From Candidatus Izemoplasma sp. (GTDB lineage: Bacteria; Bacillota_I; Bacilli_A; Izemoplasmatales; Izemoplasmataceae): 38,279 nucleotides of DNA. The stretch is from positions 1 to 38,279 of the forward strand of contig JAIPGF010000013.1 in assembly GCA_021736205.1 (NCBI GenBank), in the 5' to 3' direction. A program made the position numbers and the translations under genes. The notes beneath the pieces were generated by a model. That model was not told where the DNA came from, searched no databases, and worked only from the letters and a program-made list of their open reading frames with translations. Positions 6,919 through 16,051 of the stretch are shown piece after piece; the first letter of the stretch is position 1; each line of letters begins with the position of its first letter.

Positions 6919-8739
6919 ATGGCTAAAAACATCAAAAAACAAGACGAAAGAAAATCAAATATCCCTACAGAACAAGAAACTACTAAGGAAAATACCTTAT
7001 ATTATGAAGAAGGTATGACCGTTCAAGATGTTGCTGACGGATTTGAAGTAGCAGTAACAGAGGTTATTAAAAAGTTAATGGGACTCGGTGTTATGGCGAG
7101 TAAAACCCAATCAATTGATCGTGAAACAATTGAACTATTAGCACTTGAATTTGAGTATACTGTAGCGGACAAACAAGTAACAGATGTTACCCGATTTGAT
7201 GAAATTAAAATCGATGAGGATGAAGAAGATCTAGAAGAACGCCCACCTGTCGTAACGATAATGGGCCATGTTGATCATGGGAAAACAACACTTCTAGATA
7301 CCATAAGAAATACAACTGTCACTGCTGGAGAAGCTGGTGGAATTACACAACATATTGGTGCATACCAAGTTATTAAAAACGGTAAAAAAATTACCTTTAT
7401 TGATACACCTGGTCATGCTGCCTTTACTGAAATGCGTGCCCGTGGTGCTAAAGCAACTGATATAACAATTTTAATGGTCGCTGCCGATGATGGTGTAATG
7501 CCACAAACCATAGAAGCAATTGATCATGCAAAAGCCGCAGAAGTACCAATTATTGTTGCAGTAAATAAAATTGATATGCCAGGGGCAAATACAGAACGTG
7601 TGATGCAACAGCTCTCAGAATATAATTTACTTAGTGAAGACTGGGGCGGAGACACCATATTCTGTAATATCTCAGCATTAACTGGTGAAGGTGTTGAAAA
7701 CTTGCTTGAAATGATTCAATTAACAGCTGAAATTGAACAATTCAAAGCCAATCCTAACCGATTAGCTAGTGGGATTGTTATTGAGTCAGAACTTGATAAA
7801 GGACGCGGACCTGTCGCAACATTGCTTGTTAAAAATGGAACATTAAAAGTTGGCGACATTTTAGTTGCTGGCGATACGTATGGAAAAGTACGTGCAATGG
7901 AAGATGAAACGGGTGAAACCTTAGAAACAGTGCCACCATCAAAAGCTGCCGAAATCACAGGACTTCATGAAGTGCCACTTGCTGGTGACTCATTTATGGT
8001 TTTTGAAGATGAAAAACAAGCTCGTCAAGTATCAGAAAAACGTACACATAGAACATGGCAAGATGAAAAAGGTGTTAATCAAGCCGTTACTTTAGATGCT
8101 TTATTTGATTCCTTTAAAGATGAGGATTTAAAAGAATTACGTATTATTATTAAAGGTGACACACATGGTTCTATTGAAGCATTGAAGGCTTCGCTTGAGA
8201 AAATAGAAGTTGAAGGTACAACCATTGATGTAATAAGAGCAAGTGTTGGTACCATCTCAGAGACTGATGTAACCTTAGCTTATGCATCAGGTGCAATTAT
8301 TATTGGATTTAATGTTAGACCTAATGCAGCTGTAAGAGATACAGCAAAAGAAAAAGGTGTTGACATACGATTATATAACATTATTTATAAAGCTTTAGAA
8401 GAAATCAAGATGGCATTAACTGGTATGCTTGATCCTATTTTTGAAGAAGTTGTTACTGGAGAAGCAGAAGTTAGAGATATATTCAAAGTTTCTAAACTTG
8501 GAACAATTGGTGGATGCTACGTAACAAACGGTGTTATCAACAGAGATTCTCTCGTTCGTGTTTTAAGAGATGGAGTTGTTGTTTTTGAAGGCGAAATGGC
8601 ATCTCTTAAACGATTTAAAGATGATGTAAAAAGTGTTCGTGAAGGATTTGAATGCGGTATTAGAATTGATAAATTTAATGACATTAAAGTTGGAGATGTC
8701 ATTGAAGCATCTATTGAAAAGGAAATACCTCGTCAATGA
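6919..8739 (+). CDS. infB: Translation initiation factor IF-2
   Basis: GTPase that brings fMet-tRNA to the 30S subunit and promotes subunit joining. ATG 6919 is preferred over the adjoining TTG 6916 because GAGGTG then has normal spacing. The product has 606 residues, shorter than the Bacillus protein because the N-terminal linker is small, as in compact genomes. Visible parts are an IF2-N domain (about 28-80, YYEEGMTVQDVADGFE), G1 GHVDHGKT (116-123), G3 DTPGH (162-166), G4 NKID (216-219) and a G5 SALTGEG. Domains II, III and IV follow, ending IDKFNDIKVGDVIEA. It overlaps rbfA by four bases. Confidence 0.98.
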   Translation: MAKNIKKQDERKSNIPTEQETTKENTLYYEEGMTVQDVADGFEVAVTEVIKKLMGLGVMASKTQSIDRETIELLALEFEYTVADKQVTDVTRFDEIKIDEDEEDLEERPPVVTIMGHVDHGKTTLLDTIRNTTVTAGEAGGITQHIGAYQVIKNGKKITFIDTPGHAAFTEMRARGAKATDITILMVAADDGVMPQTIEAIDHAKAAEVPIIVAVNKIDMPGANTERVMQQLSEYNLLSEDWGGDTIFCNISALTGEGVENLLEMIQLTAEIEQFKANPNRLASGIVIESELDKGRGPVATLLVKNGTLKVGDILVAGDTYGKVRAMEDETGETLETVPPSKAAEITGLHEVPLAGDSFMVFEDEKQARQVSEKRTHRTWQDEKGVNQAVTLDALFDSFKDEDLKELRIIIKGDTHGSIEALKASLEKIEVEGTTIDVIRASVGTISETDVTLAYASGAIIIGFNVRPNAAVRDTAKEKGVDIRLYNIIYKALEEIKMALTGMLDPIFEEVVTGEAEVRDIFKVSKLGTIGGCYVTNGVINRDSLVRVLRDGVVVFEGEMASLKRFKDDVKSVREGFECGIRIDKFNDIKVGDVIEASIEKEIPRQ

Positions 8740-9083
8740 GCAATAAAATAGAACACTTACAAACAACTATCCAACGAACTTTAAGTGAAATTTATCGTCG
8801 CGAAGTAAAAGATGATAACTTAGGATTTTTAACAATTACCGCTGTTGATTTAACGAAGGATTTAAGTTACCTCACTATTTATTACACTATTTTAGGAGAT
8901 GACACAACAAAAGAAGAATCTTATCAAGCATTATTAAGGTCTAGAAAATTTGTTAAAACACTAATGGCACAACGTGTCAAAATCCGAAAAGTTCCTGAAT
9001 TTCGATTTAAATATGATAAGTCTTTGGATCGAGGAAATAGGATTACAGAAGGACTAAAAGAAGTATTACCAGAAGATGAATAA
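8736..9083 (+). CDS. rbfA: 30S ribosome-binding factor RbfA
   Basis: KH-fold assembly factor needed for late 16S rRNA processing and 30S maturation. The 115 residues match the family length, with the segments LSEIYRREVKDDNLGFLTIT, LSYLTIYYTILGD and IRKVPEFRFKYDKSLDRG. The start codon is embedded in the infB stop (ATGA), so translation is coupled. It is the last gene of the operon and is followed by a strong terminator; truB and ribF, often next in Bacillus, do not follow here. Confidence 0.95.
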   Translation: MSNKIEHLQTTIQRTLSEIYRREVKDDNLGFLTITAVDLTKDLSYLTIYYTILGDDTTKEESYQALLRSRKFVKTLMAQRVKIRKVPEFRFKYDKSLDRGNRITEGLKEVLPEDE

Positions 9084-9089
9084 TAATAT

Positions 9090-9120
9090 ATGGAACACCA
9101 TTTGGTGTTCCATTTTTTTT
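9090..9120 (+). terminator. Intrinsic terminator of the rimP-rbfA operon
   Basis: An 11-bp inverted repeat (9090-9100 with 9103-9113) closed by a small loop is followed directly by eight T residues including the arm end. Confidence 0.9.
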
Positions 9121-9149
9121 AAGATTATTACACTAATAAACCAATTAAA

Positions 9150-9179
9150 AAAAGAGAAAGGATATTTCCTTTCTCTTTT
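9150..9179. terminator. Terminator of the MATE gene (minus strand), usable on both strands
   Basis: A perfect 13-bp stem (9150-9162 with 9167-9179) with a TATT loop. Read on the minus strand it ends in a run of Ts; the plus-strand tail is also T-rich. Confidence 0.85.
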
Positions 9180-9181
9180 GT

Positions 9182-10582
9182 TTACGCATCAACAAGTTTA
9201 GTCCGTAATTTTTTATCCACATCAATTTTAGGTTTAAAAGAAACCCCCCTAAACAGAATAAATCCAATAATTGAAATGATTATATTACTTGTAATGATAG
9301 CAAACCAAATACCACTACTTCCTAAATCAGTAAAATATTTAAAGAAAACAATGAGTGGGAGTCTGATAAACCACAACCTGGTAACACCAAGCCAAAACGT
9401 TAAATCAGTACGACCAGTCCCATTGAAAACACCAATTAAAGATTGGAACACTGCCATTAAAGGTAAGGCTAAGAATAAGTAGAACATATATGTTGTTGCA
9501 AGCTCAAACGCTGCTGTTCCATCTTCTAAGAACAGGCGTCCTATCGGTTTTCTTAAAGCAAGACCAATTAAACTTCCAAAACTCATTAATCCAATTGATA
9601 AAATAAGTCCTTTTCTAAATGTATTGTAAGCTCGATCTTCATTTAAGTTTCCGATATTTTGTCCAATATAAGCAGCCATAATACCACCAATTGCCATTAC
9701 TGGATGCAAGAACATACTTGTAATTCTATTTCCGATACCAAATGCAGCCGTTGTTTCTACCCCGTATGATCGAATAAAAAAAGTTAATACAGTAAAACCA
9801 ATGGCTGTGAAAGCTTGTCCGAACGAGGCTGGGATTGCCATTGTAATAATGTCTTTTATAACATGGGGAATAATTTTAAAATACTTAAACGATATTGAAA
9901 TTCCTTCTTTTACATGGGTTAATTTATAAATCCCAAAAGGCATAATTAACACATTTGCTGCAACAGTTGCATACGCTGCTCCCGGAACACCTAATCCAAA
10001 TACAGTAATAAGTATTGGAGAAAGAATACTGTTTATAATCATAGCTGTAACACCAAGAAGTACAGGTGTTACAGTGTCGCCACTTGCTTGTCTAACAGCA
10101 GTATATCCAAAGAACATAAACAAGAAGGGGAGTTCAAAGGATCGAATGCGTAGATAGGCAGAACTATTAACGAGTGTAAACCCATCATTCCCCATCCATC
10201 TCATGATATGGGGGGATAAGAAAAATGAAACTATATTTAACACCACACCAAGTAAAAATGTAATAACTATTAGTTGCGTGGCATATTTTCTTGCTTCTTC
10301 AAATTGATTAGATCCATAATATTGACTAATCAGTGTTGTTCCGGCAACCATCAATCCCATACCAAGAGCGATAAAGGTAAATGTTGTGGAAAAAGTAACG
10401 TTTATACTAGCTACCGCATCATCAGAAAAACCTGGGATTTTGGAAACAAAAAACATATCAATTAAATCATGTAATGTTTTAGCTAAATTATTTAACATTA
10501 AAGGGAGAGCTAAAATAAATAGCCCTTTAATAATATTTGGATCTTTTAGTATTAAATATCTCTTTCTGTCGTCTTTACTCAT
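9182..10582 (-). CDS. MATE-family multidrug exporter
   Basis: Membrane antiporter of the multidrug and toxic compound extrusion family, normally driven by Na+ or H+. The start is taken at ATG 10582 (product MSKDDRKRYLILKDPNII), which has GGTG upstream, rather than the in-frame TTG 10594. The 466 residues form about twelve membrane segments in two homologous halves, with typical opening features (GLFILALPLMLNNLAKTLHD, GLMVAGTTLISQYYG) and a second-half repeat (GGIMAAYIGQNIGN). Substrates cannot be predicted. It follows the RND gene on the same strand by 61 bases and may be co-transcribed, although a separate promoter is possible. Its proximity to an exporter and a TetR regulator suggests a drug-response module. 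Confidence 0.93.
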   Translation of the reverse strand: MSKDDRKRYLILKDPNIIKGLFILALPLMLNNLAKTLHDLIDMFFVSKIPGFSDDAVASINVTFSTTFTFIALGMGLMVAGTTLISQYYGSNQFEEARKYATQLIVITFLLGVVLNIVSFFLSPHIMRWMGNDGFTLVNSSAYLRIRSFELPFLFMFFGYTAVRQASGDTVTPVLLGVTAMIINSILSPILITVFGLGVPGAAYATVAANVLIMPFGIYKLTHVKEGISISFKYFKIIPHVIKDIITMAIPASFGQAFTAIGFTVLTFFIRSYGVETTAAFGIGNRITSMFLHPVMAIGGIMAAYIGQNIGNLNEDRAYNTFRKGLILSIGLMSFGSLIGLALRKPIGRLFLEDGTAAFELATTYMFYLFLALPLMAVFQSLIGVFNGTGRTDLTFWLGVTRLWFIRLPLIVFFKYFTDLGSSGIWFAIITSNIIISIIGFILFRGVSFKPKIDVDKKLRTKLVDA

Positions 10583-10607
10583 TGCTTTCACCAACTCACA
10601 GTATATT

Positions 10608-10636
10608 ATTATACCACTTAACAGAAAGAAATAAAC
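10608..10636 (-). promoter_or_regulatory. Possible promoter for the MATE gene
   Basis: On the minus strand TATAAT (10613-10608) is preceded after 17 bp by a weak GTTTAT (10636-10631), in the gap between the RND and MATE genes. The -10 is perfect but the -35 is poor. Confidence 0.4.
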
Positions 10637-10643
10637 TAAAAAA

Positions 10644-13577
10644 CTATCTTTTTTTCAGAATAAAATATAAACTCGGAATAAGGATAAAACCAAGGCTAAT
10701 ACAAACAACCATTCCGCCTATAAATGTGATGGCAAATGGTCGGAAAAAGTCGCCACCAAATAGTGCTAGAGGAATCATACCTAATATAGTTGTACCACCA
10801 GTTAAAAGAATTGGACGTATTCTTGCTTGCATTGCTTTGACACAAGCTTTTTTGACAGAATAGTCTTCTTTATGTTTTTCAATATACTCAATTAATAAAA
10901 TTCCTATATTCACAACTATTCCTATCAAACTAATTAATCCAATCAAACTCGTTGCTGTAATTTGGTGTCCGATTAAGAAAAGGGCATAGATACTACCACT
11001 AAAGGCAAGCGGGATTGTAACTAAGATTATTAGGGGGTCTAGAAAGTTATTAAATTGTATATAAAGAACGATAAACATCAAAATTAGAATAATAATAATT
11101 GAAAAGATGAGGTCGTTTTTAATTTCGGTAAACATTTCAAGTTCACCGCCATAATTTACTCTAATATTAGAGTCGTCAAGTTCTTCCATAATAGAGTCTA
11201 TTTCTTGTTGGATACTCCAAATAGATTTACTGTCTTTAAAATCACCGCGTATTAGAAAGACATAATCATTATTTAATTTATTGATTCTGGTATAACCAAA
11301 CATCTCCTCAATTGAAATAAATTCCCCAAGTAAATGATATGTTTGATCTACTTCAGAATAAATTTCAATTGACTTAATTGTTTCAATTTCAGGCAAGGTT
11401 ACCATAAGTTGAATAGGCGCATCAAAAGAATCCAAATTGATGGTCATACCATTTAAAACGTATGAAATTTTTTGTTTGATTAAACTATCAGGAATCCCAT
11501 ATAACACATTGTTACCTAGTATATCAATTATGTATTTTTTACTGATAGTGTGGTCTTCAATAGAATAGGTACTCAGAATATCTTTTTGCTCTAACTGAAT
11601 TAAAAATGGTCCTTTAAATGCGTTTAAATCAGCCAAAGAAGAACTAGTAACTTCTATTTCTATTGGTGCATTAGGGGGACTCAATACAATGGGATTTATA
11701 TCTGTTACAACGGATGATAGTTGATCTAATTCTTTTGCTAAATTGGCTTGTACTTGTTTCATATCCTCAGTTGTTTTTATCGTCACAAAGAATCTACCTA
11801 AAAATGACGTATCTTGTAATGATTTCACACTATAATGAAAATAAAACAAATCACCATTAATACTTGAAGAATAATTTTCAATAGATTGGTTATTTTCTAA
11901 AATTTGCTTTATTTTGTTGTGGGCTTCATATGTACTTGGTAATGTTTCTTGTGGATCATAGTAATCAATATAAAGAACATTTCGTTCGTCTGCTGGGTAT
12001 AAATTAACTGTCATTTTATTTACTAAAAAACCACTGAATCCAACAAAAAGAAGTATAATAAATAGATTGATGATTGGTCGCTTAATTAAAAATGAACTTA
12101 CATCTTTCTTTATTTTTTTATTTTGCTTATTTAGAGGTGTTTTCTTAATGAACATCGCACCTAATAGTGGGCTGAGTGTCATACTTAAAATAAAACTAAT
12201 GCTAATCATAATCATAACAGTTAATGGCATGCTGCTAACAACAAGCCCTAAATAACCAGGTAATAAAACAAGAATGAAAAAGGCAAATAATGTTGTAAGT
12301 GTCGAAGATAAAATGGGTTTAAAGTATTCATTAATTGATTCTTTTGCGGCTTCAATTTTTGTGAATCCTTCATCAACCTTGCGTTTTATTCCTTCAGTTA
12401 TCACGATACTATTATCAACAATCATCCCTATAGCAACAATAATTCCAACAATGGTAAGTTTATGAAGTTGATTGTCTGAAAGATATAGTGTATAAAGTGT
12501 ACCAAACACAATGACAGGAACAACCAAAATAACAAGTAAGCTTTCTCTTATTCCCAGACCAACAGCTAATATAATAAAAATAATTATAACTGCAAGAAAC
12601 AGACTGAAATATACTTGATTAAGTTGTGAAGAGACATAATCAGGCATGAAAACTATTTCTTCAATAGTAATATTTTTTGTTGTTACAAAATCATTTTTAA
12701 GAGTTTGTATGTTATTATCTACTTTTGTAAAGTCAATATTTTCTTCAAAAAAGACACTAACAAATAATGCTTCTTTCCCATTATAGGTATACTCTTTTAA
12801 TGAGTCTTTTGTGTAATTAAGTGATGCAATATCTTTTAAGAGGACACCACCAGGTAACACAGTATTTTCTAAAGAAGAGATAGATTCTGTGTCTTGTTCA
12901 AAAAAGACATAGATAGATTCATTTTCCTCGTGTATAATACCACCTGGGACACTAGAAAAAGATGCTTTAATCGCATTACTAATATCGGATAAAGAAAGAT
13001 GATTTGACGTTAAAGCGTTAATGTCTAACTCAATTTTAATAATTTGATTATATGACATATGTGTTTTGACATTTTTTATATAATCTTCTTCTAATAATGC
13101 CAGTTCAAATAACTTACTTTCTGCAATTAATTCCTCATGTGATAAATTAGAATTGTATAATGAATAAACAACGTGTGGTTGATTTATTGAACTGGTAATT
13201 TCTAAAGATAATATATCGGCATTTTTTGAATATTCCTCAATTTTAGAAACAGCAGTTTTTTTACGGAGTTCTAAATCTTCACTATCATATGAAAAAAGCA
13301 CAATGAGATAGATATAATAATCATTCACATACGATTTAATTTCATTAACGTCTTTTAATTTATTTATATTGCTGACAAGTGGAGTAACAATTAAGCGATC
13401 ATTTTTTTGTGCGTCAAAGGTTGTTGTCATTGTTACAATCACGTAAGGTGCATCAATTTCTGGCATATCTTGTTTGGGAATTCTAATGAAAGAAAAGATT
13501 CCCAATCCCACAATTAAAAAACTTAGTAAAAAGACAATATTCTTATATCTAAAAATATTTTCAATTAAACGTTTCAT
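10644..13577 (-). CDS. RND-family (AcrB/HAE-like) exporter
   Basis: Proton-driven exporter of the resistance-nodulation-division superfamily, 977 residues. ATG 13577 is preferred over the TTG 13583 because AGGAG then has six-base spacing. The topology is classical: one N-terminal helix, a large outer loop (about 30-315), a helix bundle (about 325-490), then a second loop and bundle. TM4 carries GMIVDNSIVITEG, so the first Asp of the AcrB proton-relay pair is kept (D388) and the second is Asn. No periplasmic adaptor or outer-membrane channel is encoded nearby, fitting a monoderm cell in which the pump works alone. It is divergent from a TetR gene. Substrate unknown. Confidence 0.92.
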   Translation of the reverse strand: MKRLIENIFRYKNIVFLLSFLIVGLGIFSFIRIPKQDMPEIDAPYVIVTMTTTFDAQKNDRLIVTPLVSNINKLKDVNEIKSYVNDYYIYLIVLFSYDSEDLELRKKTAVSKIEEYSKNADILSLEITSSINQPHVVYSLYNSNLSHEELIAESKLFELALLEEDYIKNVKTHMSYNQIIKIELDINALTSNHLSLSDISNAIKASFSSVPGGIIHEENESIYVFFEQDTESISSLENTVLPGGVLLKDIASLNYTKDSLKEYTYNGKEALFVSVFFEENIDFTKVDNNIQTLKNDFVTTKNITIEEIVFMPDYVSSQLNQVYFSLFLAVIIIFIILAVGLGIRESLLVILVVPVIVFGTLYTLYLSDNQLHKLTIVGIIVAIGMIVDNSIVITEGIKRKVDEGFTKIEAAKESINEYFKPILSSTLTTLFAFFILVLLPGYLGLVVSSMPLTVMIMISISFILSMTLSPLLGAMFIKKTPLNKQNKKIKKDVSSFLIKRPIINLFIILLFVGFSGFLVNKMTVNLYPADERNVLYIDYYDPQETLPSTYEAHNKIKQILENNQSIENYSSSINGDLFYFHYSVKSLQDTSFLGRFFVTIKTTEDMKQVQANLAKELDQLSSVVTDINPIVLSPPNAPIEIEVTSSSLADLNAFKGPFLIQLEQKDILSTYSIEDHTISKKYIIDILGNNVLYGIPDSLIKQKISYVLNGMTINLDSFDAPIQLMVTLPEIETIKSIEIYSEVDQTYHLLGEFISIEEMFGYTRINKLNNDYVFLIRGDFKDSKSIWSIQQEIDSIMEELDDSNIRVNYGGELEMFTEIKNDLIFSIIIILILMFIVLYIQFNNFLDPLIILVTIPLAFSGSIYALFLIGHQITATSLIGLISLIGIVVNIGILLIEYIEKHKEDYSVKKACVKAMQARIRPILLTGGTTILGMIPLALFGGDFFRPFAITFIGGMVVCISLGFILIPSLYFILKKR

Positions 13578-13591
13578 AGCCAACTCCTATC

Positions 13592-13607
13592 TGAAACATT
13601 TGTTTCA
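13592..13607. promoter_or_regulatory. Palindromic operator, likely bound by the divergent TetR regulator
   Basis: The perfect 16-bp palindrome TGAAACATTTGTTTCA sits between the RND start and the tetR promoter and covers most of the -35 box of the latter. It is only 14 bases upstream of the RND ATG, so occupancy could block both genes. Confidence 0.75.
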
Positions 13608-13628
13608 TATATACTTCTATGATATAAT
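13600..13628 (+). promoter_or_regulatory. Promoter of the TetR gene
   Basis: TTGTTT (13600-13605), 17-bp spacer, TATAAT (13623-13628) with an upstream TGA giving an extended -10. The -35 overlaps the operator palindrome, implying negative autoregulation. Confidence 0.75.
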
Positions 13629-13681
13629 AAAAATACTTAAAATTAAATATTTAAAAAAGAATTGATACAAGGAGGGCGAAT

Positions 13682-14272
13682 ATGTATACTAAACAAAATG
13701 TTGATAAACGGATCCAAAACACAAGACGTTGGACATTCGAAGCGTTAAGTATGTTAATGGAGAAAAAAGATTTTGATGCAATTAGTGTTACAGAATTGAT
13801 TGAAAAGGCTGGAATTTCTCGCGCGACCTTTTATCGAAATTATACTGATAAAAAAGAAGTTATTACAATTAAAGTGACTGAGTTTTTCAATTCTTTCTAT
13901 GATGAAATGACAACATATTATAAAAAAAGAAGACCCCTTGATGAGCGTGTATTGGTGTATGCTTTTTTCACACGTATTGACAAAGAAGAAAAAATCATTA
14001 ATACTATAATTAAGGCTGACTTAGAAAAGCTAATGATTGATGGGTTACTTGAGATTATTAATTACTATCATCGCAAGTTTTATAAGTTAATTAAAAACAT
14101 AGATTCAAACGAGACATATATATTTCAAATTATTGCAAGTTCTGTGTGGTATCTTGTTGCAAACTGGCATAAAGAAGGTAAAAAAGAATCGCCAAAAGAA
14201 CTAGCAAGAATTTATTTATATTCTATTAGAAGCATATATAAAGCACTTTTTGAGAAACGTTCAATTGTCTAG
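13682..14272 (+). CDS. TetR/AcrR-family transcriptional regulator
   Basis: A 196-residue DNA-binding regulator with an N-terminal TetR helix-turn-helix at about residues 20-65 (FDAISVTELIEKAGISRATF, then YRNYTDKKEV) and a divergent C-terminal ligand-binding and dimer domain. Ribosome site is AAGGAGGG. It is divergent from the RND exporter gene, with a perfect palindrome in the 104-bp gap. The natural reading is that it represses the RND exporter, perhaps with the MATE gene behind it, and itself until a ligand binds. The ligand is unknown. uvrC follows by eight bases and may be read from the same transcript. Confidence 0.92.
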   Translation: MYTKQNVDKRIQNTRRWTFEALSMLMEKKDFDAISVTELIEKAGISRATFYRNYTDKKEVITIKVTEFFNSFYDEMTTYYKKRRPLDERVLVYAFFTRIDKEEKIINTIIKADLEKLMIDGLLEIINYYHRKFYKLIKNIDSNETYIFQIIASSVWYLVANWHKEGKKESPKELARIYLYSIRSIYKALFEKRSIV

Positions 14273-14280
14273 AGGCGACT

Positions 14281-16041
14281 ATGAATTTAAATAAAAAAAT
14301 AAAAAATATTCCTAAACAACCGGGATCATATCAGTTTTTAAACGTGGACGGAAAAATAATTTATGTTGGAAAGGCTAAAAACCTTAAAAACAGAGTTTCG
14401 TCTTATTTTGTTGGGAGTCACAATGCCAAAACAACGCGACTTGTTATGCATATTGCTGACATTGAATATATCATTACCAACTCTGAATTAGATGCCTTAT
14501 TATTAGAACTAAACTTAATTAAGAAATATAATCCACGTTATAATACTCAACTGAAAGATGATAAAACATATCCTTATATAAAAATTACTGAAGAAACACA
14601 CCCCAAAGTTATTATTACACGAGATGTAAAAAAGAAATCAAAATATCTATTTGGTCCTTATCCAAATGTCACAGCAGCCAGAGATACTTTGCGAATAATT
14701 AACAAACTATATCCCTTAAGAAAATGTGAAAAGTTGCCTAAACAAGAATGTCTTTATTATCACATGAAACAATGTTTAGGACCGTGTATTAAACCAGTGT
14801 CACAAAAACAATATAAGAAAATAAAACAAGATATAAAAAAATTCTTAAAAGGGGATATAAAAGGCACAATTACTAAATTAGAAACATTGATGTATGAAGC
14901 AAGTAAAAATTTAGAGTTTGAAAGAGCTCAGGAATATAAAAAGTCAATCGAACACATAAAAACAACTACAGCTAATCAAAAAATTAATTTAAACGACTTA
15001 TTAGATCGGGATGTTGTTGGATATCATTATAGTGAAGAGTTTGTTAGTATTGAAATATTCTTTATTCGAAACGGAAAAATTTCAGCAAGGCATCAAGATT
15101 TTTTTGAGTATTACACCAACGCTGAAACAGCGATTGAAGATTATATAGCCAACTTTTATAAAAAAGAAAAGATTCCTCGAGAAATTTTTCTGCCGTTTGA
15201 CTTCGATAAATCTAACTTAGAAGACTTTTTAAATACGAAAATCCATCAGCCACAACGTGGAGATAAATACAAACTATTGAATTTAGCAATATTAAATGCC
15301 AAGGACGCATTAACTAGAACACAATCTAAATTGAAAAGAGAACTAGATCGCACCATTAATTCAGTTGAAAAAATTGGAGATTTACTTGCGATATCACCCC
15401 CTTACCGAATTGATGCATTTGATAATTCTAACCTTTTTGGGAACGATGCAGTTAGTAGTATGGTTGTCTATATTAACGGAAAACCTTCTAAAAAACACTA
15501 TCGAAAATATCGTATCAAAACAAAGGATGGAAATCGTTCAGATTACCATAGTATGAAAGAAGTTCTCTATAGACGCTACCAAAGAGTTTTACTTGAAGAT
15601 TTAGAAAAACCAGGTCTTATTTTAGTCGATGGTGGAAAACAACAAATCAATGCAGCTAAAGAAATATTAAATTCACTTGATCTAAAAATTCCACTTGCCG
15701 GACTTGTTAAAGATGACAACCATAATACAAGCTTTTTATTAAAATCAGACTTCACGCAAGTTCCACTCAAAAAAACATCAAATGAATTTCATTTACTCGC
15801 AAGAATTCAAGATGAAGCACATAGATTTGCAATCAATTATCATAGAAATGTTAGATCAAAAGGTATTTTTAATACAAAATTAGACGCTATTCAAGGAATT
15901 GGGAAAGTATCTAAAGAAAAACTATTGAAAAAATACAAGTCTGTTAATAAAATTAAATTAGCATCACTTGAAGAATTAAAAGAACTAGGTATTACAGAAA
16001 AGGCAGCTAAGAATTTAATAAAGGCATTAAAAAATGACTAA
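14281..16041 (+). CDS. uvrC: Excinuclease ABC subunit C
   Basis: Nuclease of nucleotide excision repair that makes both incisions around a UvrB-marked lesion. The 586 residues show the GIY-YIG domain near the N-terminus (PGSYQFLNVDGKIIYVGKAK), the DDKTYPYIKIT segment, a UvrB-binding UVR motif around 200-230 (NLEFERAQEYKKSIEHI), the RNase H-like C-terminal nuclease (IDAFDNSNLFGNDAVSSMVV, LILVDGGKQQINAA) and a terminal helix-hairpin-helix pair (IQGIGKVSKEKLL, GITEKAAKNL). Ribosome site GAGGCG. uvrA and uvrB are not in this window. It ends ten bases before the start of the exonuclease gene. Confidence 0.97.
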   Translation: MNLNKKIKNIPKQPGSYQFLNVDGKIIYVGKAKNLKNRVSSYFVGSHNAKTTRLVMHIADIEYIITNSELDALLLELNLIKKYNPRYNTQLKDDKTYPYIKITEETHPKVIITRDVKKKSKYLFGPYPNVTAARDTLRIINKLYPLRKCEKLPKQECLYYHMKQCLGPCIKPVSQKQYKKIKQDIKKFLKGDIKGTITKLETLMYEASKNLEFERAQEYKKSIEHIKTTTANQKINLNDLLDRDVVGYHYSEEFVSIEIFFIRNGKISARHQDFFEYYTNAETAIEDYIANFYKKEKIPREIFLPFDFDKSNLEDFLNTKIHQPQRGDKYKLLNLAILNAKDALTRTQSKLKRELDRTINSVEKIGDLLAISPPYRIDAFDNSNLFGNDAVSSMVVYINGKPSKKHYRKYRIKTKDGNRSDYHSMKEVLYRRYQRVLLEDLEKPGLILVDGGKQQINAAKEILNSLDLKIPLAGLVKDDNHNTSFLLKSDFTQVPLKKTSNEFHLLARIQDEAHRFAINYHRNVRSKGIFNTKLDAIQGIGKVSKEKLLKKYKSVNKIKLASLEELKELGITEKAAKNLIKALKND

Positions 16042-16051
16042 AGGTGATAAC

